DNA of 64,000 bases from Brasilonema sennae CENA114 (GCF_006968745.1 NZ_CP030118.1:4833943-4897942); one strand, 5' to 3'; positions 45,101 through 54,697 are shown, numbered from the stretch's first letter. The notes: generated by a model not told the origin, from the letters alone. Program-made: numbers and translations.

Positions 45101-48100
45101 AGGTGAGATAAAATGACTGATTCGTGAGGCGATGAATAAAAAAGCGAATAAATGGCGGACAAGACCAGTCAAAATTTTGTCTTTTTTCAGCTTTTATCCA
45201 GGTAGAAAGTGCTTGTTGTTGTTGCTCTGGTGATAAATCGCGCAAGTCCTCAACTTGAAAGGGAGCAGTGACTTGTTGATGAACTAACTGTAGGGGTTCG
45301 CTAAAGTTGGTCAGATCAAATGATGTCCGCAGGATGGGATGACGCTCCACAACCTGCTGTACGGCTTTTTGAAACAGTTCATTGTCTAGACGAACTTGCA
45401 AATTGTACAGGAAAATGTCATGGTACATTGGCTCCTCAGGCATAGACTGAGTGTGAAAAATTACCCCAGCCTGAACCCTAGCCAAAGGATAAGCATCTTC
45501 TACGCCTTGGGGTAGAAGATGCCGTTCTGCGTGAGAAATCAGGCTAAATGGCTCTGTTTTCTGAGTAACTAAACCACTGGGTTCGACAAAGGTAATTTCT
45601 TGTGCCAGAGATTCGATGGTCTGATGCTGGAAAATTTGTGCCAAGGAGAAGCTTAAACCTTTTGCAGTGGCTTTAGCTAACACTTGAATGCTACGAATCG
45701 AATCCCCTCCCAACTCAAAAAAGTTGTCGTGAATGCCCACCTGTTCAATGTCCAACACCTCTGCCCAAACCTCTGCCAATGTCTGCTCTTGTGGAGTGCG
45801 AGGTGCGACAAAAGCTTTTTCTAACTCCGGTCTAGCTTTTCCAGGAGCTGGTAGCATTCGCCTGTCTACCTTACCATTTGCAGTCAAAGGAAGTGCATCC
45901 AGCAGGACGAAAGCCGCAGGAACCATGTAATCGGGGAACTGCTCTAAGAGAAAACGACGCAGTTCGGTAGTTGTGGGTGCTGGCTGATGACGGGTGACGC
46001 AATAAGCAACTAATTGCTGGTTCCTAGAGTCTGCCCGAGATGCAGCTAATTCTCCCTTGAGTAAGCGACGCAAACCAGTAATTGTTGATGAATTTTCTAC
46101 GTCAACCAGTGGTGTAAAGTCTCGGTGTTGTTCCCTCCTCTCAATTTCTCTCATCAAGACAACAACCTCGCGCAATGCTGGGTGTTGACTCAATACCGCT
46201 TCAATCTCTCCTAACTCAATGCGGAACCCTCGCAACTTAACTTGATCGTCGAGTCGTCCCAGATACTCAATGTTGCCATCAGGAAGGTAACGCGCCAAAT
46301 CCCCAGTTTTATAAAGGCGTGTCCCAAGCTTATCACTAAAGGGATTGGGAATAAATTTCAGAGCTGTTAGTTCTGGCTGGTGAAGATAACCCCTAGCTAA
46401 ACCCACACCGCCAATGTGTAGTTCCCCCGGTACGCCAACAGGCACTGGTTGCAAGTGATTATCTAGCAGATAAATTTGCGTATTGGCAATGGGGCGACCA
46501 ATGGGGACAGTGTATTTAGGATTCTCACGCTCACAAGCCCAAAATGTGACATCAATAGCTGCTTCCGTTGGTCCGTATAAATTGTGGAGGTCTGCATCCA
46601 AACGCGCAAAAAATTGTTCTTGTAGTTTGAAAGGTAGTGCTTCCCCACTGCACATTACCTGCCTCAAGCAGTAACAAGTTTCCACACCAGGTTCCTCAAG
46701 AAACACTTGCAACATTGAAGGAACAAAATGTAGCGTGGTGATTTGCTGCTCTTTTATGATCTCAACGAGGTAAGCGCTATCTTGATGACCTCCTGGTCGA
46801 GCTACCACGCTTACTGCTCCGGTAGTCAAAGGCCAGAAGAATTCCCAAATCGAGACATCAAAGCTAAATGGTGTTTTTTGCAACACTCTATCTACTGTTG
46901 TCAGTTGATAGGTTTCCTGCATCCAGGAGAGACGATTGCAAATTCCTCCATGAGTGTTCATTACCCCCTTTGGTTTGCCAGTCGAGCCAGAGGTGTAAAT
47001 GACATAAGCTAAATTATCAGTTGTCACCTGGCTAACTGGGTTGTCCACACTATCACTAGCCCGGGCCTCATTGTTTTTGTCCACCAAGACCACTTTTGCC
47101 CGATGCTCAGGCAAAGCTGTGAAAAATTTCTCTTGAGTCAACAACACTGAAACTTGGGCATCTTTCAGCATGAAAGCTAGACGTTCTTGAGGATAGCTGG
47201 GATCTAGAGGAACGTAAGCTCCTCCAGCCTTGAGAGTCGCTAAGATACTCACCACCATCTCTGGTGAACGCTCTAGGTAGATGCCAACCAACACCTCTGG
47301 CTCTACTCCCAAAGTTTGCAGATGGTGTGCTAACTGGTTTGCCCGTTGATTTAACTCAGTGTAGGTGAGTTGTTCTTGTTCAAATACCACCGCCACTGCA
47401 TCTGGTGTCTGCTGTACCTGAGCCTCAAATTGTTGATGGAGACAGGTAGCATGAGCATAATTTACTTGAGTAGCATTCCACTCTACTAATAATTGTTGTT
47501 GTTCTAATTCGGTGAGGAGTGGTAGAAAACAGATGTGCTGCTGTGAGTCAGCGACGATACCTTCTAGTAAGGTCTGAAAATGACCAGCTATTCGCGCAAT
47601 AGTGGCAGCATCAAATAAGTCTGTGTTGTATTGCCAAGAAGCAGATAGTGTTTCATCCACAAGAGCCATCATTAGAGTGAGGTCGAACTGAGCAATTCGC
47701 TGTTCGAGGGCTAGGGACTCTAACTCTAGTTCCCCTAGTTTTATCCTTGCTCCTGTTTCCCCTAAAGCAAAAGCTGTCAAACCTGACTCGTTGAGGAGGT
47801 GCGCTTTCTGCAAAACAAACATCACTTGAAATAGTGGCGAACGACTGGGGTCTCGCACTGGTTGTAGTTGCTCAATCAGTCGTGCGAAGGGGTAGTCCTG
47901 GTGATCAAAAGCATCCAGTACACAGGAACGTACTTGAGCGAGAAACTCATCAAAGGTGGGATTTCCTGATAGATTGGCTCGCAAAACTACCGGATTCACG
48001 AAGTAACCCACCAGTCCTGCCACATCAGTTCGACTTCTGCCTGTTGTCGGGGAACCCACTAGTAGGTCTTCTTGACCTGTTTCGCGGTAAAGTAGCACTT

Positions 48101-50972
48101 GAAAGGCTGCTAGCATTGTCATGTAGAGAGTAACTCCACGTTTGCGGCTAAAATCTTGTAGCTTTTGAGTTAGTTCTGCACTCAGCTTGCAACCTAGAGA
48201 AGCCCCTCGATAGGTTTGAATGGCGGGACGTGGACGGTCAGTTGGCAAATTTAATACAGGTAACTCTCCTGCCAACTGCTTTTGCCAGTAGCGCCACAGC
48301 CGCTCACCTTCTGGACTTGCTAGCATTTTCGCCTGTTCCCGCACATAGTCGGTGTACTGCCAGAGCAAAGGAGGCAGGGTGACAGGTGTATTATTCTTTT
48401 GGGCTTGGTACAGTGTTCCCAACTCATCCACCAGCACGGTGAGGCTCCAGAAGTCTGCTACGATGTGGTGGACAACCAGCAGAAGAATGTGTTCTTGGGG
48501 TGAGCGAGTGAACAGACTCACTCGCATTAGGGGACTCTGCTCAAGATTGAAGGGACGGTACGCTTCTTTTAGCAGGCGATAGCTCAGAAATTCCTCATCC
48601 CATGTTGCTGCATCTTCCTGTTGAAACCACACCTCTACATGCTTGTGGACTTGCTGCATAGGTTGTCCGTCGGCATTTCTGAAAGTTGTACACAGCGAAG
48701 AATGGCGTTCTACTAAAGTCTGAAATGCTCGGTGCAAGGCGGCAATATCAAGTTCACCACAAATACGCACAGCATTGGCAATATTGTAAGCAGGACTCTC
48801 TGGTGCTAGTTGGTGTAAAAAGTACAGAGCTTGTTGACCGTAGGAAAGGGGATACTCAGTGATAGTTTCTTTAGCCGAGGCTGGATCACTTTTTGGTGCA
48901 GAAGCAACATTAGTTAATTGGGCAAGTACTGCGGTTGCTAATTGGTTGATACTGGAACTCCCCAGAAAGCTAGTCATCGGTAAGACTACACCCAAGTTAG
49001 TTTCAATGGTGTGCTGGAGTTCTATCGCCATTAAGGAATCGAGTCCCAGAGTGTTTAAGGGTTGCTGTGGGTTGACGAGTGAGGGGATTATTTTGAGAAC
49101 CTGAGCGACTTGCTGCTGAAGATAACACGTTAACTGTAACTGACGCTCTTGTGGCTCTAATGCCAGGACTGCTGAATAAGTGAGGCTGGCTGTACTGACT
49201 GTAGTATGAGATTCTTCTAAAATGCTGCTGGCGACACTCTCCAAACTTCCCGCCAAAAAACTAGTTCGACAAGCATGGCGCTGAACCTTGCCACTAGAAG
49301 TTTTGGGGATACTCCCTGGTTTGAGCAGCAACAGTGCATAAACTTGCAGTTCATGTTCTTCTGTTACTGCTTGACGGATAGTTGCAATGACTTCCTCAGT
49401 CGCCAAATTCCGCAGGAAACTACGCTTAACTTCTTGGGCAATAACTAATCTCTCTTCGCCGCCAACATCAATTGCAAACGCTGCACTACCGCCTTGTTGC
49501 AGTGCTGGGTGGCTCTGCGCTACTGTCAGTTCAATGTCTTGAGGATAGTAGTTGCGTCCTCGGATAATAATTAGGTCTTTGAGTCGGCCAGTGACGAACA
49601 ACTCACCATCTTTTAAAAATCCTAGATCCCCAGTACGTAAAAATGGGCCTTCACCTGTGTTTGCAAAATATGCTTGAAAGGTTTGCTCAGTCTGCTCTTG
49701 TCGATTCCAATAACCCTGAGCTACGCTGGCTCCAGATACCCAAATTTCTCCAATCTGTTCCGAAGTACATTGCTTGAGTGATTGTGGGTCAACAATTGCA
49801 ATTTTCGTATCGAGCCATGAACGCCCACACCCTACTATGTGTCTAACTCTTTGATTATCGACTTGACTGCTGACGACTCGATTTTGTTTGAGTGCCTCTG
49901 CATCGATCGCACAATAAATTGGCTCATCTTTCACTAATCCTCCTGAAACCATCAGAGTAGTTTCAGCCATACCGTAACAGGGATAGAAGAAATTGCTACG
50001 GAAGCCATAGGGTTTGAAGGTAGATGCAAATTGCTCTAGAGTTTCTTTGCGAACTGGCTCAGCACCGTTGTAAGCACTAGACCAACTACTCAAATCAAGA
50101 GTTTCTCGTTGTTGGGGAGTCGTCTTGCTTACACAAAGGTCATAACCGAAGTTAGGACCGCCGCAATGAGTTGCCTGATAGTGGGAAATTGCCTTGAGCC
50201 ATCGAATTGGTTGCTGAACAAAGGATGCTGGCGGCATTAAGACCCCTAGAAAACCTGTATACAAGGGTTGAATAACGCCGTCGAGCAATCCCATGTCATG
50301 AAAACTAGGTAACCAACTGACAGATACACTCTCAGATGTGAGTTCAAAAGCTGTCTTGATATACTCCGAGTTATGCAACAAATTCCCATGACTCACCATC
50401 ACCCCTTTTGGTGTACCTGTAGAGCCTGAGGTGTATTGGAGAAACGCTAGTGTGTTGCTGTTGACAGATGGCTCCTGCCATGCATGTACTAAGTCGCTAG
50501 CAATCATATTGTCGGTAGCCAGCAACCGCAAAGTTTGTAAATTTGGATATTGGGCAAATTGTTGCTCAATGTTGGACAAGACAGTTGTGGTGGTTAGTGC
50601 GATTGCTGAGCGTGCATCCGCCACAACAGCTTGGAGTCGGGACAATGATTGGTTAGCCCGGGGTGGATAAGCGGGGACTGCAACAACCCCAGCATACAAA
50701 CACCCGAAGAACGCCGCGATGAATTCCAAACCAGGCGGGTATAGCAGCAAAGCACGCTCTCCACCAACGACTCCATAACTTTGAAGCAAGGCAGCAATGA
50801 TCCTCGCTTGATAATCGAGTTCACCGTAGGTAAGACAAGGTCCTTCTACCTCAGAATCAATCACAAAAGAATATGCTTTCTGCTCGGGTTGCTGGAGTGC
50901 TCGACTTTGGAGAAGTTCAACCAATGTAGAAAACTTAGCTGGTAGCTCGAAAAGGTTTTTGCCCATTTGCAC
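42144..50972 (-). CDS. NRPS starter protein: FAAL-ACP-C-A(Ser)-PCP-C-A-PCP
   Basis: 2942 residues. A fatty acyl-AMP ligase (about 15-590; YTSGSTGTPKGVM, WLPSFHDMGLL) activates a fatty acid and loads it on the ACP (about 615-685; LGLDSLMAIEL). C1 about 700-1140 (HHIVADFWS) acylates the first amino acid. A1 about 1170-1700 reads D-V-W-H-M-S-L-I-D-(K), a serine code. PCP1 about 1725-1795 (LGGDSIRSI). C2 about 1810-2260 has SCHTSILDGWS (first His replaced by Cys). A2 about 2280-2790 reads D-S-G-L-I-A-E-V-W-(K), unassigned. PCP2 about 2805-2875 (LGGDSIQSI). The tail ends LTQEELNKLF, a possible docking helix. A1 carries an extra ~40 residues in its C-terminal subdomain (MREIERREQHRDFTPLVDV onward). 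It is first in the operon. Confidence 0.94.
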   Translation of the reverse strand: MQMGKNLFELPAKFSTLVELLQSRALQQPEQKAYSFVIDSEVEGPCLTYGELDYQARIIAALLQSYGVVGGERALLLYPPGLEFIAAFFGCLYAGVVAVPAYPPRANQSLSRLQAVVADARSAIALTTTTVLSNIEQQFAQYPNLQTLRLLATDNMIASDLVHAWQEPSVNSNTLAFLQYTSGSTGTPKGVMVSHGNLLHNSEYIKTAFELTSESVSVSWLPSFHDMGLLDGVIQPLYTGFLGVLMPPASFVQQPIRWLKAISHYQATHCGGPNFGYDLCVSKTTPQQRETLDLSSWSSAYNGAEPVRKETLEQFASTFKPYGFRSNFFYPCYGMAETTLMVSGGLVKDEPIYCAIDAEALKQNRVVSSQVDNQRVRHIVGCGRSWLDTKIAIVDPQSLKQCTSEQIGEIWVSGASVAQGYWNRQEQTEQTFQAYFANTGEGPFLRTGDLGFLKDGELFVTGRLKDLIIIRGRNYYPQDIELTVAQSHPALQQGGSAAFAIDVGGEERLVIAQEVKRSFLRNLATEEVIATIRQAVTEEHELQVYALLLLKPGSIPKTSSGKVQRHACRTSFLAGSLESVASSILEESHTTVSTASLTYSAVLALEPQERQLQLTCYLQQQVAQVLKIIPSLVNPQQPLNTLGLDSLMAIELQHTIETNLGVVLPMTSFLGSSSINQLATAVLAQLTNVASAPKSDPASAKETITEYPLSYGQQALYFLHQLAPESPAYNIANAVRICGELDIAALHRAFQTLVERHSSLCTTFRNADGQPMQQVHKHVEVWFQQEDAATWDEEFLSYRLLKEAYRPFNLEQSPLMRVSLFTRSPQEHILLLVVHHIVADFWSLTVLVDELGTLYQAQKNNTPVTLPPLLWQYTDYVREQAKMLASPEGERLWRYWQKQLAGELPVLNLPTDRPRPAIQTYRGASLGCKLSAELTQKLQDFSRKRGVTLYMTMLAAFQVLLYRETGQEDLLVGSPTTGRSRTDVAGLVGYFVNPVVLRANLSGNPTFDEFLAQVRSCVLDAFDHQDYPFARLIEQLQPVRDPSRSPLFQVMFVLQKAHLLNESGLTAFALGETGARIKLGELELESLALEQRIAQFDLTLMMALVDETLSASWQYNTDLFDAATIARIAGHFQTLLEGIVADSQQHICFLPLLTELEQQQLLVEWNATQVNYAHATCLHQQFEAQVQQTPDAVAVVFEQEQLTYTELNQRANQLAHHLQTLGVEPEVLVGIYLERSPEMVVSILATLKAGGAYVPLDPSYPQERLAFMLKDAQVSVLLTQEKFFTALPEHRAKVVLVDKNNEARASDSVDNPVSQVTTDNLAYVIYTSGSTGKPKGVMNTHGGICNRLSWMQETYQLTTVDRVLQKTPFSFDVSIWEFFWPLTTGAVSVVARPGGHQDSAYLVEIIKEQQITTLHFVPSMLQVFLEEPGVETCYCLRQVMCSGEALPFKLQEQFFARLDADLHNLYGPTEAAIDVTFWACERENPKYTVPIGRPIANTQIYLLDNHLQPVPVGVPGELHIGGVGLARGYLHQPELTALKFIPNPFSDKLGTRLYKTGDLARYLPDGNIEYLGRLDDQVKLRGFRIELGEIEAVLSQHPALREVVVLMREIERREQHRDFTPLVDVENSSTITGLRRLLKGELAASRADSRNQQLVAYCVTRHQPAPTTTELRRFLLEQFPDYMVPAAFVLLDALPLTANGKVDRRMLPAPGKARPELEKAFVAPRTPQEQTLAEVWAEVLDIEQVGIHDNFFELGGDSIRSIQVLAKATAKGLSFSLAQIFQHQTIESLAQEITFVEPSGLVTQKTEPFSLISHAERHLLPQGVEDAYPLARVQAGVIFHTQSMPEEPMYHDIFLYNLQVRLDNELFQKAVQQVVERHPILRTSFDLTNFSEPLQLVHQQVTAPFQVEDLRDLSPEQQQQALSTWIKAEKRQNFDWSCPPFIRFFIHRLTNQSFYLTFSCHTSILDGWSKACLLTELLHHYDTLLNNKGEVIEPPLTIAYRDFVALERSTLRSPDSQNFWMQKLADCVTTKLARWVVTHRTTDKPKIGFLDVPISPELSEKLQKLARLAEVPLKNILLAAHLRVMSLLSGESDVLTGLESNGRLEEADSEKTLGIHLNTVPFRLQLTGGTWLELVQQVFVAERELLPFRRYPYADLHQLVGRQALQPLVETVFNYTHFHVYQSLQTFQDLEILGARGFGETHFTLRSEFNLNHASDCIQLDLECDLTQISHAQLETIGSYFIETLTAMSVQPFARYESQCLLGDRQRQMLLVEWNHTANKYPQECCIHQHFEAMAAQNPNAIAIVFEGEQLSYQQLNHRANALAHYLQRLGVVPDVPVALCVERSLEMIVGILGILKAGGAYVPIDPTYPRENLAFMLQDAQVPVLLTQARLVADLPAHTAQTVCLDSDWHIIAPESPENPSITSTLENLAYIIYTSGSTGQPKGVLVTQQNLVHSTRARIAYYPEPVTSFLLIPSFAFDSSVGCIFWTLCQGGKLVLLREGSQRDIWQLTKLIAQHQVSHWLSVPSLYSTLLVTIDPDLLVWLHSVIVAGESCSTELVERHRLSLPHTSLFNEYGPTEATVWSSVYNCQNHDLNNPVPIGRPIANTQIYLLDSHLQPVPIGVPGELHIGGFGLARGYLNQPELTAQKFIADPFSEEPNARLYKTGDLARYLLDGNIEFLGRIDNQVKLRGYRIELTAIEALLLQHPVVVEAVVILREEESGSKRLVAYVVPKQKTAPATNELRSFLRQKLPEYMIPSAFVVLEQLPLTPSGKVDRRHLPAPEQVQSQLEMSMEEKSTAEQTYVAARTPVEEALATIWSQVLGIKPLGIHDNFLELGGDSIQSIQVVAKAYEAGLKFSINQLFEHLTIAELAMVVETISVSQEQERYAFGDKRSLTPASPITHFSSTDTPSFTPSDFPEAELTQEELNKLFMNNTEIPRYGS
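42274..42320. repeat. Palindromic dispersed repeat in the C-terminal tail of the NRPS starter
   Basis: The minus strand reads GCGATACGCC-TTTGGCGAT, then AAGCGAAGCTTAACGCC and CGCATCGCC. It encodes RYAFGDKRSLTPASP between the last PCP and the putative docking end. The sequence style matches cyanobacterial small dispersed repeats. The frame is kept. Confidence 0.5.
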
Positions 50973-52052
50973 ACCTGCTTACATCTTATATTTTATAAAT
51001 TTTTGCATTAACAATTTTCAACTCAAGTCTGCTGTATGCAACTGAATTAATGGTTGAATACAGTTTAGAGAATCTCAGTGATTGCTTGATTTCTACAACA
51101 GTGGCTTTTCTTAGAAAAACTTTTCTTCAGATGTAAAAAATATACACCTAAAATTTCATTTGATGAGACAACAAAACTAGATTTTCTTGAGCCTAAAAAC
51201 AAACCTACCTTATCAACTTAGTTCCAAAAAAATATGTGCAGAAATTCAACATTTCAGAAAAGGGATGAGTTACCCATCTTAAAAGCTATTTCCTTGACTA
51301 GTTATACGTCATAGAAGCAAACGCATAACAGGTATAACCAAAAGTTATTCTAAGATCAGGAGCTGATCATCATTTGGATAATTAGAGGGAGCCAAAAGCC
51401 TCGTAAGCTTTTACATTGCCATAATTATCTATGCTCACTGCTAAGTTTTCTGGGAGACAAACCCTCCAAAATTGTTTTGAAAAACTTTTCTGCAACTCTA
51501 TCAACATATAAACATATAATAAACTTTTCATTCTTAGCAAGAATAATCTTATCAAAAAATATTATCAATAAGTATTGATTCATAAAAATTCTTTATTTAC
51601 AAGTGTGTAACTCGACTGATGAAAAAAATTTCTTCAATCCCCCCGATTTTGGGAAATGAATCATTATGTCGCTTGCACCGTTCGGCGAAGCTACAACGAC
51701 AGGCTCAGTACAAGTCAGTCGAGCCGCTGATCTCACCGTCGAAGCCATAGCCTGTTTTAATTTGGAGTAGAGGAAAGTTTGACCAAGTTTGACAACCTGT
51801 CGTTTGACTTATATGGCTAGCTCGTTGATGATAAGAATTGCTTTTGTGCAACTCGACAACAATTAAATATATAAACATGACGTACAAATAGAGTCTTCGC
51901 TGAACCACCAATCGATTGAGTTTGGGAAACTTGAAGCTGGTGTAGGTCAACGATTCAAGCCCTATCAGGAGACACTCATGTTTTTCTGCGAGGTTCATGT
52001 TTTTCTCTAAATGTTATAGCTGCGATATGTCATTCAAGTGTGAGGAATTAGG
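50973..52052. promoter_or_regulatory. 1080-bp divergent promoter region between NRPS and iron-uptake operons
   Basis: An AT-rich gap holding the start regions of the NRPS operon (minus) and the TonB receptor operon (plus). It contains the ATCAATA-AG-TATTGAT palindrome (51564-51579). It also contains a short dispersed repeat at about 51675-51750 (caccgttcggcgaagctaca, with the nearby gacaggctcagtac). No convincing ORF is present; a 97-codon minus-strand frame here has no protein-like character. Confidence 0.5.
51564..51579. promoter_or_regulatory. Candidate regulator site (7-2-7 palindrome, possibly Fur)
   Basis: ATCAATA-AG-TATTGAT is a perfect inverted repeat in AT-rich sequence, 470 bp before the TonB receptor start and 590 bp before the NRPS start. 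It has the size and AT bias of Fur-type sites but only loose resemblance to the consensus. Assignment to Fur is a guess based on the neighbouring iron-type genes. Confidence 0.3.
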
Positions 52053-54668
52053 GTGAAACAACAGAAACTATCCACCTGGATATGGCTGTTTACAGCTGTA
52101 TCAGTCTTAGGGGCTTCCCCAGCACGTGCTGATGTTGTAAATGTCAGTGCTGTGCAACACAAAATCGGGACAACAAATGCAGCAGCACCCATAAAAGACA
52201 TTCCTCGACTGAGTGAGATTCAGCGTCCCCACACCAGTGTTAAGGACTGGTTGACGCAACAGACTCAACAGAATCAAGTTATACAAATCACAAGAGTGCG
52301 CCTTTCTCAAACTGCTAACGGTTTGGAAGTGATATTAGAAACTTCTACATCTGATAAACTGCAAGTCGCAATTAAGAGTGAAGGTAATAACTTCATTGCG
52401 GATATTCCTAATGCTCAACTGCAGCTAACAAGTGGTAGTTCTTTCCGTCAACAAAAGCCTGTTGCGGGAATTACTGAAGTAACGGTGACTAATATAGACG
52501 CAAGTAGTATCCGGGTAACAGCGACAGGTGAGGGAAGTGTACCAAAAGTTGAGTTGGACGACAGCAATGAAGGTTTAATTTTTGTTTTCACGCCGGTGAT
52601 ATCCTCTACACCACAAACAGCTAAACCTAGTAATGAAAAACCATCCCAGTCGAGTCAAGAAGCAATTGAACTCGTTGTGACGGGTGAACAACAAGGATAT
52701 AGTGTACCTGATGCCACAACTGGAATCCGGACAGATAATATACCATTACGTGATATTCCCCAGTCTATTCAAGTCATTCCGCGTCAGGTGATTGAAGACC
52801 GAAATGTTGTGCGTCTTTCAGAACTCGCGGATAATGTCAGTGGTGTACAACCCGAGCGTGGATATGGAGGTTTGTCTTCATTAGGGTTTCGGGTGCGCGG
52901 TTTTCTAACCAATTTTGAAACTTTACGCAATGGCTTCCCAGATTACGGTTACTTCAGTCCGCGAGATGTAGCCAATATTGAGCGCGTGGAGATTCTCAAA
53001 GGTCCGGCGGCGGTGGTTTATGGCGGTAGTCCGACACAGTATGCAGGTGGAAGTGGTGTTGTCAACTCCATTACCAAAAAACCCTTATCACAGCCTTATT
53101 ACAACGGAAATGTCACTTATGGAAGTTACGAGTTTTTGCGTCCGACTTTAGATATTAGTGGACCGCTTACAGACGACAAATCAGTTTTATATCGTTTGAA
53201 TGTCGCCTACGAAAGTGCTGACAGTTTCCGTGATTTTGTGGAGTATGACAGCTTCTTTATTTCGCCTGTTTTAGAGTTGAAGATAAGCGATCGCACCAAA
53301 CTCACCTTTGAATACGAACACCAAAAATACAACTATACTTTTGATAATGGTTTTCCCATTGAGCCAGAAGTTCTCAAACTTCCTCGTAGTCGATTTTTAG
53401 GAGAACCCAATTTTGCCAATGGTGAAGTCACCTCTAACTCGTTTACATATAACTTTGAACATCAATTCAGCAACAACTGGAAGTTCCGCCAAGGATTTAA
53501 TATTCTCAGTGCTAATTTGAATGACGCAAAGCAGGTCTCTCCTGGTTCTTTGCAAGATGACCGCCGCACTCTAGACCGTACTTTCTACGCTTCCGATGAA
53601 GAACACAAAAATATCACGCTACAAAACGAAATTTCTGGCAAATTTTCTACTGGCTCTATTCGCCATAATGTTCTGTTTGGGGTAGATTTAGCCCGAAATG
53701 TATTTAACTACATTTTTGCCCCAGACCTCGAATTACCCATAGATATTTATAACCCGCAATATGGTGGAACTCCTATTCCTGTAGAGGATGGTTCTCCCTT
53801 TGGTCGAAAAATTGTTTCTGAGAATGTAGGTTTATTCGCGCAGAATTTGATTGAGCTTCGACCGAATCTAAAATTGTTATTGGGTGGTCGCTTAGACTTT
53901 AACGATTACAGCACAAAAGACCGTGTGAGTGGCGATACTCTCAGCGAACAATCAAATACTCGTTTTTCACCACGAGTTGGAATTGTATATCAACCGAGTG
54001 ATACGACTTCGCTTTACTTTAACTGGACAAACGGCTTTTCTCCTCAATTTCAAGCAAGAAGTCGGACAAACGAACAGTTCAAGCCACAAAATACCGAACA
54101 ATTTGAGGTGGGGGTTAAACAAAATTTTCTCAAGGATAAACTTTCTGCAACTTTGGCATTCTTTCAAGTTACCAAGCAGAACGTACTCACACCAGACCCA
54201 GTAGACGACCTATTCAGTATCCAAACAGGAGAACAACGCAGCAGAGGTATTGAATTAGATATCGCAGGCGAAATATTACCAGGTTGGAAGGTTGTTGCTA
54301 ACTATGCTTACATTGATGGTACAGTGACGAAGGACAATGTGATTCCTGTCAGAGACAGATTATTTGGCGTCCCAGAACACAGCGCTGGATTGTGGACAAC
54401 TTATGAATTTCAGCGCGGTGGTTTGCAGGGGTTAGGATTTGGTGGTGGGTTGTATTTTGTCGGTGAGCAAGAGGTAGATTTACCGAATACATTTAAACTC
54501 TCAAGTTACATACGAGCTGATGCTTCCATCTTCTATCGGCGTCAAAATTATCGATTTGCAGTCAACTTCAAGAATATTTCTAATGTTAAGTATTATGAGG
54601 TTGATGGGTACAGTATTGACGCTGCATCACCATTTACGGTGTTGGGAACAGTGTCAGTTGAGTTTTAA
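52053..54668 (+). CDS. TonB-dependent siderophore-type outer membrane receptor with AMIN domain
   Basis: 871 residues. Start GTG 52053 has Shine-Dalgarno GAGGA six bases upstream. The signal peptide runs to about residue 27 (ending ASPARA). An AMIN domain covers about 60-130 (IQITRVRLSQTANGLEVILE), typical of cyanobacterial TonB receptors. A TonB-box-like IELVVTGEQQ (about 208) precedes the plug with DIPQSIQVIPRQVIEDRNV and NIERVEILKGPAAVVYGG. The 22-strand barrel ends in a C-terminal Phe (VSVEF). The family imports ferric siderophores and similar ligands into the periplasm. It is followed at 29 bp by the binding-protein gene. The ligand cannot be told, but a siderophore is likeliest. Confidence 0.92.
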   Translation: MKQQKLSTWIWLFTAVSVLGASPARADVVNVSAVQHKIGTTNAAAPIKDIPRLSEIQRPHTSVKDWLTQQTQQNQVIQITRVRLSQTANGLEVILETSTSDKLQVAIKSEGNNFIADIPNAQLQLTSGSSFRQQKPVAGITEVTVTNIDASSIRVTATGEGSVPKVELDDSNEGLIFVFTPVISSTPQTAKPSNEKPSQSSQEAIELVVTGEQQGYSVPDATTGIRTDNIPLRDIPQSIQVIPRQVIEDRNVVRLSELADNVSGVQPERGYGGLSSLGFRVRGFLTNFETLRNGFPDYGYFSPRDVANIERVEILKGPAAVVYGGSPTQYAGGSGVVNSITKKPLSQPYYNGNVTYGSYEFLRPTLDISGPLTDDKSVLYRLNVAYESADSFRDFVEYDSFFISPVLELKISDRTKLTFEYEHQKYNYTFDNGFPIEPEVLKLPRSRFLGEPNFANGEVTSNSFTYNFEHQFSNNWKFRQGFNILSANLNDAKQVSPGSLQDDRRTLDRTFYASDEEHKNITLQNEISGKFSTGSIRHNVLFGVDLARNVFNYIFAPDLELPIDIYNPQYGGTPIPVEDGSPFGRKIVSENVGLFAQNLIELRPNLKLLLGGRLDFNDYSTKDRVSGDTLSEQSNTRFSPRVGIVYQPSDTTSLYFNWTNGFSPQFQARSRTNEQFKPQNTEQFEVGVKQNFLKDKLSATLAFFQVTKQNVLTPDPVDDLFSIQTGEQRSRGIELDIAGEILPGWKVVANYAYIDGTVTKDNVIPVRDRLFGVPEHSAGLWTTYEFQRGGLQGLGFGGGLYFVGEQEVDLPNTFKLSSYIRADASIFYRRQNYRFAVNFKNISNVKYYEVDGYSIDAASPFTVLGTVSVEF

Positions 54669-54697
54669 TTCCCAAAGCATTCAAATGAGAGTTGTGT

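Noticed and set aside
38894..50972. Epimerisation domains in the NRPS, suggested by GGDSI in several PCPs
   Set aside because: No E domain is present between any PCP and the next C domain. The altered C domains might still be dual-function, but the extra His motif of such domains was not seen.
51705..51998. 97-codon minus-strand frame in the divergent promoter region
   Set aside because: No recognisable motif, no ribosome site, and it overlaps a dispersed repeat; it looks like a chance ORF.
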